Positions 32,659-41,252 of a stretch of DNA of 64,000 nucleotides are shown here, one piece after another (position 1 is the stretch's first letter; each line of letters opens with the position of its first letter). Made by a program: the position numbers and the translations under genes. A model generated the notes under the pieces. The model had not been told where the DNA came from. It was given only the letters and a program-made list of their open reading frames with translations, and did not search any database. Source of the DNA: Agapetus fuscipes (taxonomy: Eukaryota > Arthropoda > Insecta > Trichoptera > Glossosomatidae); contig OX637344.1 in the NCBI GenBank assembly GCA_951799405.1, positions 11,842,001 through 11,906,000 on the forward strand, given 5' to 3'.

Positions 32659-32908
32659 CACTTTAAAGGTGAAACTGAATAAATGCTGATTCACTGATTT
32701 GAGAAATCGTGGATAAAATATTTTATTGGGTGAAACTTTTCATAGTACGTGAACTAATTATAAGGCAGAGCTCATGAAAAATATCTAAACTAAAAGATTT
32801 TAACATGTTGTTAGTGTTTTCTCTAGTAGAAAATAGCAAAAAAGTTCATTTATGTGAGAAACCCATGTTAGATTAATATGTCACATATTCAGTTCCACCT
32901 TTAAGGTG
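32659..32908 (-). mobile_element. MITE-I, full length
   Basis: 250 bp with inverted ends of about 24 bp: CACTTTAAAGGTGAAACTGA on the left and the complement of CACCTTAAAGGTGGAACTGA on the right. The best-preserved of four copies. Confidence 0.8.
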
Positions 32909-33149
32909 TGGAAATAATAAAAATCACATGCATAGATGAAACAGATCTTTTTATTACCATAAGACCAAAAATGTATGGAAACTAAAAAACTTATTAGTGG
33001 TGCTGTTTTGAGTCTGTATATTTTTTATTTAACGCTATGCTTGACTTTAGATGGAATGTTTAATATCCGGGAAAAAGCAGTGTCGAAATCTTAACACAGT
33101 CAAATAGTTTTTGCCAATCAATTACATTTTATTAGATAAGTTTTATCTT

Positions 33150-33240
33150 GTATGAAAAAGGTTATGACTCTGGATGAAATGAAAGAAGTATGCAAGGACA
33201 GGAAGAAGTGGCGGCTAATCTGCAATGTTGATTTCTAATG
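33150..33240 (+). pseudogene. LINE-J ORF2 C-terminus, best copy
   Basis: Reads KKVMTLDEMKEVCKDRKKWR, LICNVDF and a stop. EVCKDRKKWR is the usual basic ending of an RTE-like ORF2. Three copies within 2.3 kb, each 5'-truncated near the same point. Confidence 0.65.
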
Positions 33241-33353
33241 TTGGTGTATTCATTTGCTACATTTTTTTGCATAGGAAATTTTTGACTTTTTTTGTATAGA
33301 TTTCTTTGTAAGGTTTTGTTCTTTTTTATATTTAAATGTAATTTATTATTCAT

Positions 33354-33608
33354 ATTCCTTGACTTATAGGTTGATATGAGGCTGACCACCCATACTGTAA
33401 AAAATGGTTCACTTTGCCAATGTCACCCCTGTTTCAGGGAAGGTCGGCAAAGTTGTGGGGCTTATGTTCATTTGAGGTTTGGATTTTATTTGTAAGTACA
33501 CAATCAGCATTTGTAAGCGCGAACTACACTTGTTGGTTTGTGGGCATACATCTGAGAGCTTTAAATGAATATATCCTTGCAACTTAGATTATAGATTATA
33601 GATTATAG
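33354..33608 (+). mobile_element. SINE-C, full length, ATTATAG tail x3
   Basis: Close to consensus throughout; carries ACACAATCAGCATTTGTAAG and a tail of three units. Confidence 0.9.
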
Positions 33609-33648
33609 TTTTATCACTAGTTTATACAAAAAAAAACTAGTATGCTTA

Positions 33649-33787
33649 CATGTCGTGGGGAGTTGTAAATGTATGGAAGTTTGCGTTTCCATTTACGCTC
33701 ACTGGAGGCGCTGTTGAATATTTGAATGGAAGATTTAACTAAATGGCAACTCGTACTTCCATACTTTTCTGACTCCCTACGACATGC
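33649..33787. mobile_element. Short fold-back element
   Basis: Inverted ends of about 30 bp: CATGTCGTGGGGAGTTGTAA.. TATGGAAG on the left, its imperfect complement on the right. Lies between two SINE-C copies. Confidence 0.65.
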
Positions 33788-33827
33788 GAGTGCAATCTAC
33801 TATGTTTTATACTCGGCGTACATAATA

Positions 33828-34082
33828 ATTCCTTGACTTATAGGTTAGTATGAGGCTGACCACCCATACTCTAAGAAATGTTTCACTCTGCCAATGTCAC
33901 CCCTGTTTCAGGTAAGGTCGGCAAGAGTTGCAGGGCTTATGTTCATTTGAGATTGGGTTTTATATTGTAGGTTCACATGCGGCAAGTTAAAACGCTAACT
34001 TATTCGTGTCTGCTTGTGGGAATACATTTAATATAAATCTAAAATGTAAAATATATCTTTTCAACTTAGATTATAGATTATT
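33828..34082 (+). mobile_element. SINE-C, full length, ATTATAG tail
   Basis: Body of the GGTTCACATGCGGC type but with an ATTATAG tail, so tail and body type do not always agree. Confidence 0.9.
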
Positions 34083-35370
34083 GTACGATGAAGAAGACCG
34101 GAAAACTCCATGGTGTGTAGGTACATTAGTAAAAAAAAAAAAAATTGCCTACCCACGCTTAAAATGCTGTGTACGTCCCTGGGATACGGGTATGTTAAAC
34201 GCATGCACATTGTTGTAGAACAGGCACTTTTGTGTTATAAAAAATAGATTATCGGTGTGGCAGTAAAAAATGAAAATATTCTTTCTTCTGTGATCCACAA
34301 TACAATAGAATAAAGGATCGCAACCAGAGCTGGGGTCTAAAACCGTAACCGTGTTATATTAAAAATCCTTTAAAAGCTATTTAATTTTGAATTGGGTATT
34401 TTAATGTTGAAAATAGAGCCACGATTTTGAACGTTCGGTTTTTTCCATTTGTTTCCTTTGATTGGTACAGTGATGACAAGGCTTCTTGAATGAATTTTTA
34501 ACAGACCTTTAACATAGTGTACAAATTTACATAAAAGCTAAAAATTGTAAACTTATTCAATCCAATGACAAAGTCTATCCAGCTTTTTTGTCTTTTAGGA
34601 TTATAACTGGAAACGATCAAGCTAGCAGAAAGTCTTTCTTATTTTGGTGCCACTTCTATCGAAGAACGGATAACATCATGTCTATTTGACCTTGGATGCT
34701 GCAGCTCAAAACGGGAACTTAGTGGTTTGATTGAACCATTGTCGCAGGTTTTTCATCCACGATGCCCTTCGGCGACCCTGAGTTCTTCTACCTTCAATCT
34801 TACCCTGTATGATAAGATTAAGAAGACGATATTTCTCATTACTCGAAATGTGACCGGAGTACCTACACCAGCTTTCAGAAAATCTTTGAATAAATAAAAA
34901 TTCATAGGTTTTTCACAGTTTACATAGATTCACTCTTCATTCCCAGTATAAAATCACGACAGTCGCAAATAAAAAACAATCGTAATTGTTGTCGAGCACT
35001 ACAAATTACTATGACAGGTCACAAAATTGGTACTTTCTACAATCTCAGCTGGTACACTTTACTTTGTACAGAAAAACCTCATTTCTTCTACGCAGGTGAG
35101 ATGTAGTTGACAGATTTGCAGGTGATTTGTACACGGAGCATGGGAAACCCTGTAGATGGGTTTGAAATGTGGTTTTAATGACGATGGCATATCGTACTGT
35201 ATTCAATAGGAAAATATGTAAAGTTGCAATGTAATGTGTGTGAAAAGGTGGTGAAGGTTCGATGATGCCTATTTTTTTTCTTGTATAATTTTTATTATGG
35301 AGCAAGACGATAGTTCTGGAGGGACTGTATAGACCGCATGAACGAAGAAAGGATAGCCCGAGTCGTTGTA
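34083..35370. other. no recognised gene
   Basis: 1.3 kb of mostly AT-rich DNA. AAAATGCTGTGTACGTCCCT near 34160 recurs at about 20990. A possible LINE trace at 34650-34870 (CTTCTACCTTCAATCTTACC) has no readable frame. Confidence 0.4.
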
Positions 35371-35614
35371 ATTCCTTGGCTTATACGTTGGTATGAGTCT
35401 GACTACCCATACTGTAAAAAATGTTTTACTTTTCCAATGTCACCTCTGTTTCAAGGAAGGTCAGCAAGAGCTGTAGGGCTTATGTTCATTTGAGATTGGG
35501 TTTTAATATTGTAGGTCCACATGTGGTACATGTCTGCTTGTAGGAATGCGTTTAATATGAATCTTAAATTATATATAGATATTTTTGCAGCTTAGATTTA
35601 GATTTAGATTTAGT
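35371..35614 (+). mobile_element. SINE-C, full length, TTTAGA tail
   Basis: ATTCCTTGGCTTATACGTTG to a threefold TTTAGA tail; about 20 bp (TGTAAGCGCGAACTTA region) deleted. Confidence 0.9.
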
Positions 35615-36429
35615 GGCACAGGAGATACCGGACCAGGAGATACCAGCGTCTACCAGGTTGTCCTCCCAAAAGATGGAAAAACAGCTATTCTTCTGCATCA
35701 CACGAGGGAGTTCCACAATATCCTAGACCTATAACAAGAGGAGGGAAAAAAACAGGAAGACAATTTTTATTACAAGTCAAGCAATCGGGGTCCTACCGCT
35801 TGACCTCCATCTCTACTCTCTCAGACGTGGTCTCACAGCAACGCTGACTGATACAACTGTTTGAGCATACCTCCCCATTAGTACTTCAATGTACCTACAT
35901 AATAATTGCTACATTAGTTACTATTTTACGATTTCAATATTTCATTACAAAGTTTTTTTTAAATTATATTTACAAAAAGTGTCCAAAATACGGGCAGTCT
36001 CCCCTCGCCATACATTTGATGTTGAAATATTTGGTTATTTTACAATCTCTAGCAGAACAATAATAATGTGGTGAATCAGACAATGACAATGCTCGCAAAT
36101 AAAGCAATATTTCCATACAAATTTATACCGTTACCCACAGGAAAAAAATATTTAATAGTCACTGCTTTGTTCAGCCCCTCTCTCCTCTTTTCCTCCAAAA
36201 TCTACGTGTGTCTTCAAGATAAAAAATATTTCTTATTTTACTTAATATATTGACTAGTAACGAGAATGGGATCCACACAATCTAAAAATCTAATCCATGT
36301 GACGTCACCCGTAATTAAAAAAAATGTAGATTCCCGATAATCAGGGGATTTTCCCATTTTACAGCACTTGGAAACGTATGCAATATCCTTTTGATTTTCA
36401 CATAACGTCAAGTAACTAAACTGTAAACA
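35615..36429. other. no recognised feature
   Basis: Unique-looking DNA; small open frames only. Confidence 0.4.
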
Positions 36430-36560
36430 TACATTTAAATTTTGGTTCCATGATAGAGCGACACAGTGACAAAACGACACATTACATAACGACACAGTGA
36501 CAAAATGACACATGACAGAACTACACATTACAGAACAATACATGTCAGAACATCACAATG
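36430..36560. repeat. Degenerate GACACA-TGACAAAA repeat
   Basis: Loose repeats of ACGACACAGTGACAAAA / CATGACAGAACTACACATTA. The complementary motif (TTTTGTCATATGATG) recurs at 36940-37060 and 37250-37280. Confidence 0.6.
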
Positions 36561-36920
36561 ATAGTTCGTCACATGAGAAAATATAACAGCTTTGATATTT
36601 GTGATGTTTTTTCATGTGTCGTTTATGGTATTGCAAGCTGGTGTGTGTCGAACAATCTGGAAGTGTTTCGAAAAATCCAATATGGAAGTATGTGGCATAT
36701 TCTCAAATACGCGAGAACTACGTATAACAATATGAGCGGTATAAATACTCGTAGAGGCTTATGTGAGAGGCAGAATCTCTTTCAACATTGTGCCGCGAAG
36801 TCCTTATAAACTAGAGCGAGAAGAGTGACAGTACTGTGTAACCAATATTGTGCAAAATATATCTTGTTTAATAAATAAATCGCAGTTTAATTAAAAGAAC
36901 CCCAAGTACAATCATAACAG
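36561..36920 (+). mobile_element. Possible solo LTR
   Basis: LTR-like layout: TATAAATA at 36740, a transcript-like stretch and AATAAATAAAT at 36868, ending near CATAACA. No clear target duplication, and the 5' edge is uncertain. Lies between the two oppositely oriented TTTTGTCA repeats. Confidence 0.35.
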
Positions 36921-36939
36921 TACGTTCTGTTTTAAATAC

Positions 36940-37060
36940 GTCACGTTTTGTCATATGATGTTTTGTCCTTGTATTTTTTGTCATATTGATTTTTTGCCAT
37001 GTGATGTTATGTGTTTATGATATTCTGTCCATGTGTCGTTCTGTCATGTCTCGTTATATA
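36940..37060. repeat. TTTTGTCATATGATG repeats
   Basis: Reverse complement of the motif at 36430-36560, in four or five degenerate units. Confidence 0.6.
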
Positions 37061-37104
37061 TATACAAGGATAATTTACTTACAAAGTACGCATAATTAAA
37101 GAGC

Positions 37105-37145
37105 GCCGTTTTTGTGTGTGTCACACCTCAAGAGAGTTTGTAGAA
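37105..37145 (-). mobile_element. SINE-B tail fragment
   Basis: AGCGCCGTTTTTGTGTGTGT and CACACCTCAAGAGAG. 37146-37632 has only a G-rich tract at 37487-37510. Confidence 0.6.
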
Positions 37146-37632
37146 TACAGTAATAGGCGACATGAAGTGTAAAAAATATCTTATATATGTACAAAATTAT
37201 ATCCAATGCTGTTGTATTCTTGTTTAAATAATAAAGAGGTCCATAAAGCGTTATGTCACGTGTCGTTTTGTCACTATGCCGCTCTACCCTGTCACCTTAA
37301 ATTTTGTGCTAGCCATCCGGAAAATGTATTTTTCAACCCTCCCCAACACATTGTATCTGGAATCATCCTATAAAGTACCCTCTTTAATGGCGTCCTCACA
37401 CACTGCATACCTTACGTGTCTTTTATCCCGTCCCCGAGCGGTGAGGAAGTGTGTGTATTGTGCTCTTGCAAGAAAGGGTTGTCGTCTCGGGGGGGGAGGG
37501 GGGAGGGTGCAGGGTGGCGCTCTGTAGCCCGCGGCGATACAGGGTAATGGGGTGACTGGCGTTACACCAACTAAAGAAATATTTTTTTTTTAAATGCTGC
37601 ATTCCGTTGCATTTAAATGCTGCATTCCTGCA

Positions 37633-37970
37633 GTCCGGTCGATAGCTCAGTTGGTAGAGTGCTTGCATTCTACCCCGTGAGCTCGGGTTCAAATCTCACC
37701 GAGGAGGGTGTCAGAAATGATTTCCTATTTCGGTGTTTATTTCAAACCCCATAATAAAAATACCGGCAAGGTTTACTCAGCCTTCACAAGAAATGAGTAC
37801 CAGCCCCCTCGGGAGCTGGGAAACCCCCAATTCAACTGAAGTGGTTGGCGTAAGGCCGGCCCCCTTACCTGTAAAAATAAATAGGTTCAACTCGCCACAT
37901 GCGACCCCTTCGGGGATAACGCGGCAAGAAGTTACACTATATGTGTAGCTTAGTTGCGTTTTTTTTTTTG
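37633..37970 (+). mobile_element. SINE-A, full length, young
   Basis: GTCCGGTCGATAGCTCAGTT to TTAGTTGCG plus a T-run. Differs from the copy at 53528 at only a handful of positions (for example B box GGTTCAAATCT against GGTTCGAATCC). Both share the GCATTCTACCCCGTGAGCTC variant. Confidence 0.95.
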
Positions 37971-38047
37971 CGTTGCTGCATCTTGGGCGGATTCCCAATA
38001 ATCTAATTGATTCCATACAATTATTATCTGCCTACTCACCGCAGTAC

Positions 38048-38176
38048 TGTCCGGTCGATGCTTTAGTTGATAGAACGCTCTTGCCACCCTTTCCTGAAAC
38101 AGGGATGGCATTTGTACAGTGAACTAATTTTTACAGTAAGTATGGGGGGTCAGCCTATATCAACCTCTGTCAAGGA
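38048..38176. mobile_element. SINE-A head joined to inverted SINE-C 5' end
   Basis: 38048-38081 is a plus SINE-A head (GTCCGGTCGATGCTTTAGTT). From CTTGCCACCCTTTCCTGAAA to CTGTCAAGGAAC it is the first 90 bp of SINE-C on minus. Probably a chance junction. Confidence 0.65.
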
Positions 38177-38235
38177 ACTGACTCTAAAAAAACGTTTTTA
38201 AGACGTTTCGCTCATAACTACGATAGACATCATCA

Positions 38236-38367
38236 GCAGCTTTGTCAATTCGATCCCTGTGTCAGGGAAAGGCGACAAGAGTTGCAAAAAAATGTTTTTT
38301 TCTTACCGAACTTACAAACACGCGCCTGCTTATTCGCAGGCATTGAATTTCAATCTTAAATATTAAT
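38236..38367 (+). mobile_element. SINE-C, internal and 3' part
   Basis: GTCAATTCGATCCCTGTGTC to ATTTCAATCTTAAAT, with a deletion in the middle; abuts LTR-G. Confidence 0.65.
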
Positions 38368-38371
38368 GGAT

Positions 38372-38742
38372 TGTTACGAATGTGTAATTTTGTGTCTGTG
38401 TGTTTTTACTTGTGTGTGTGTGTGTGCGTCTCTAGATGAGAAGGTGTTTAAATAATTATACTTGTATTTGTTCGATGGTATGAGCATTAGCTGGAATCTT
38501 CTAAATAGAATATTCTAACAAAATCACGAATGTTCCAGCTCCCGATGTTTCGAGAACCACCCTTACGTCATACTACCAAAAGGGCTAGAGCTGTCTGTAG
38601 CGCAGACTTGTATCAAAGCCGTCGAGCTGAACAGTTAAAAGGCCACTTTGTAATCGAACCGAATGTGAACGGAATCTGAAAAAAAATTGTGTGAAATAAA
38701 TTAACCGAAGTTGTTATAAAATTGAAACCTTAAATCGTTTCA
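38372..38742 (+). mobile_element. LTR-G, reference copy
   Basis: Starts TGTTACGAATGTGTAATTTT. Contains (TG)n, ACTTGTATTTGTTCGATGGT, GCGCAGACTTGTATCAAAGC and AAATAAATTAACCGAAG, and ends near TTAAATCGTTTCA. Target duplication not evident. 38743-39140 unassigned. Confidence 0.75.
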
Positions 38743-39140
38743 AAAAACAGTATCTTTGCTATTTAGAATATAGACACGTTTAATTTAATATTGGAATCTT
38801 GCGCACCCTATTCTGCAGCAAGCTATAGAGTTAAGGGGTGCTATAGGGGATGGTGGGGTAAGCGGGAGCACCGCCTAATATTTACAATAAATAATTAACT
38901 TTCAGGTTATTTAGTTTGGCCATTATCCGCTATCTCGAAGATGCTGCAAGAAGCGGCCGCCGTGCGGGAACCTGTTCCCCGCGGGACTGGGAAAAGCGCC
39001 ACCGGGGTGTGATGGAAAACTTTTAATAAATATTTATCGCAACTGTAACCACCGCGAGATGGCGCGTTTTAACTTTAACAACGAAATTCAAATAAAAACT
39101 ATAAGTATGTGTACCTTAATACTTAAGTTCCTATCTTAAA

Positions 39141-39547
39141 ATTCCTTGACTCGTAGGTTGGTATGAGGCTGACCACCCAGACTGTAAAAATTAGTTGTAT
39201 AATCTATGATCTAAGTTGCAAAGATATATTACATTTGATAATCATTTTAAATGCAATTTCATGAGCAGACACGTATAAGTTCGCGCTAACGCATGCCGTA
39301 TGTGGGCTTACAACATAAAAACCCAATCTCAAATGAACCTATGCCCTGTTAACTCTTTCCGACCTTCTCCGAAACAGGGGTGACATTGGCATGGTGAACC
39401 ATTTTTTTAGTATGGGGGTCAGCCTCAAACCTACCTATAAGTCAAGGAATTTTCATTTTACCAATATCGCCCTTGTTTCAGGGAAGGTCGATAAGAGTTG
39501 CAGTGTTTCTGTTTATTTGATATCGTTACAACTTAGATTATAGATAT
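39141..39547 (+). mobile_element. SINE-C interrupted by an inverted SINE-C
   Basis: Outer copy: 39141-39192 (5' end to ACTGTAAAAATTA) and 39450-39547 (from TTCATTTTACCAATATCGCC to AACTTAGATTATAGAT). The inner minus copy occupies the gap, making a large inverted repeat. Confidence 0.85.
39196..39449 (-). mobile_element. SINE-C, full length, nested
   Basis: GTATAATCTATGATCTAAGT to ATAAGTCAAGGAA; ATTATAG-type tail. Confidence 0.9.
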
Positions 39548-39567
39548 ATTTTAGTGTGGGTTTTATG

Positions 39568-39677
39568 CCCGGTATTTTCAAGGTTAGCATGTGCAATTTT
39601 ATGCTGACTGAAATGGACACACTGGCAGTTTTTCTTTTGATTTTAAAGTCACACAAGCTCACGTTGAAAATACCGGG
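39568..39677. mobile_element. MITE-K
   Basis: Inverted ends CCCGGTATTTTCAAGGTTAG.. and the complement of AACGTGAGCTTGTGTGACTT; 110 bp. Related copies at 16139 and 63430. A near-palindrome GGCCATATATACATATATGG follows. Confidence 0.7.
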
Positions 39678-40217
39678 CCATATATACATATATGGCCCCT
39701 CAATGGTTTTAGCAACTCCTAATATAGTGGTGCATAGATCACCTTGAGAGTACTGCAGCCCACAAAAGAAGCGGGAAAGACTGCGCGGGGGCCATAAGGG
39801 TGCCAAAGGGGCGGGGGGTGTTTTAAATTTACAACCCGATGCAATTTTCAATTAGAACCTTAATGGGTTATGGGATCTTGGCTCTGCGGAGGGGGGCCAT
39901 AATTTATGGCGCCTCTGTCCCGCGGAAATATTGTCATCGAGGTGGTGGCCATACTGGATATTATACATTCTGCATGCTGAAGAAGCGACAGATATTAACT
40001 AAGCACGCTACGATCGCCGGGCACTCAATTAAGATGACGATCGATTTTATGGCTACAAAGTATATTTTGGGGGATAAAACTTAAAAATGAAATGTATATC
40101 CGTTCTACTCAGACTTTCTGTAACCATATAGGTATGAAGATTATTGAGTTAGAGCAAGGGTGCTTAAACGGTCGATTGTGAGTGCTTTTTGAGTCGATCT
40201 CGAGGAAAAAATCCGAT
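39678..40217. other. no recognised feature
   Basis: Includes a short GC-rich stretch 39770-39930 without homology to the rest of the window. Confidence 0.4.
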
Positions 40218-40471
40218 GTCTAAATCTAAATCTAAGCTGCAAAGATATGTATCATTTGAGATTCATTTTAAATGCATTCCCACAAACAGACACGCATAAT
40301 TTCGCGCTTACACATGCCGCATGTGAACCTACAATATAAAAAACCCAATCTCAAATAAACATAAGCCCTGCAACTCTTGCCGACCTTCCCTGAAGTAGGA
40401 GTGATATTGGCAAAGTGAACCATTTTTTACAGAATGGGTGGTCAGCCGCATACCAACCTATCAGTCAAGGA
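40218..40471 (-). mobile_element. SINE-C, full length, TTTAGA tail
   Basis: Very close to the 8361 copy across its length. 40472-40656 is AT-rich and unassigned. Confidence 0.9.
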
Positions 40472-40656
40472 CAGATTTCGTTTCAGTAGGTGGGTCACTA
40501 AAAAAAAAAAAATGAATCTATATTACCGTTAAAATCAAAACAGCTCTAAAATTAAAAAAAAAAGTAAAGGCATTTATTGGCATACCTATTAATGATTGAC
40601 TAATTTCCCAAAAAATAACACCGAAATTCCCAAAAAATAATACCGCTATTTTCCAG

Positions 40657-40887
40657 TCCCTACTTACATATAGGTTGCAATGCGGCTGACCACCCATGCT
40701 GTAAAAATCGTTCACTTTGCCAATGTCACCCCTGTTTCAGGGAAGGACGGCAAGAGTTGCAGGGTGTATGTCCATTTGAGATTTGGTTTTTATGTTGTAG
40801 GTTCAAGTGCGGCATGTGCAAGCGCAAACTTGTACGTGTCTGCTTGTGAGAATGCATATAATGTAACATACCTTTGCAACTTAGATT

Positions 40888-40890
<3 letters not shown>
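40657..40890 (+). mobile_element. SINE-C, insertion target of the LINE
   Basis: Near-complete copy (CTTACATATAGGTTGCAATG to AACTTAGATTAGA). It ends at the LINE poly(T). GAATCTCCAATGT is missing relative to the right flank at 45359-45371. Confidence 0.9.
40804..40864 (+). repeat. Left copy of long flanking direct repeat
   Basis: 61 bp identical to 45298-45358 (CAAGTGCGGCATGTGCAAGC ... GCATATAATGT). With the gapped extension the duplication reaches the LINE poly(A) boundary at 40890. Confidence 0.9.

Positions 40891-40917
<27 letters not shown>
40891..40917 (-). other. LINE poly(A) tail
   Basis: Uninterrupted run of 27 T on plus directly against the target sequence; a pure tail indicates youth. 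Confidence 0.9.
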
Positions 40918-40918
<1 letters not shown>

Positions 40919-40992
40919 TTAACAAAATATAAATACAAATTTATTTTAAAACAAGTAATATTTCTAAATAATAATAAAAACTTAATTGTTAT

Positions 40993-41037
40993 TTCCTCAC
41001 CAATTGAAGAGCCAAGCTCTTGTGCTTGGTGAGGGAA
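40993..41037 (-). promoter_or_regulatory. Nested stem-loop in the LINE 3' UTR
   Basis: Outer arms TTCCTCACCAA and TTGGTGAGGGAA (one bulge) enclose an inner hairpin AAGAGC-CAA-GCTCTT. It is the only GC-rich patch of an AT-rich 3' UTR. Such 3' structures can be bound by the element's RT; that role is inferred. Confidence 0.6.
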
Positions 41038-41252
41038 TCGCAGCTATCTTAAATAAATTATGTTCTTAAATTATATTCTATATAATATAATGAGATAAAA
41101 ACTTAATATAATACTTAAAGGAAAAAAATATAGGTAATACACAAGAATAAATCAAAAAATAAATTAACAATATAAAAAATGAAAAAACAAAAAATTAGAA
41201 ACAACCAATCAATAAGTAGAACTATGAATATGTATATTTTTTTATTTTAAAC

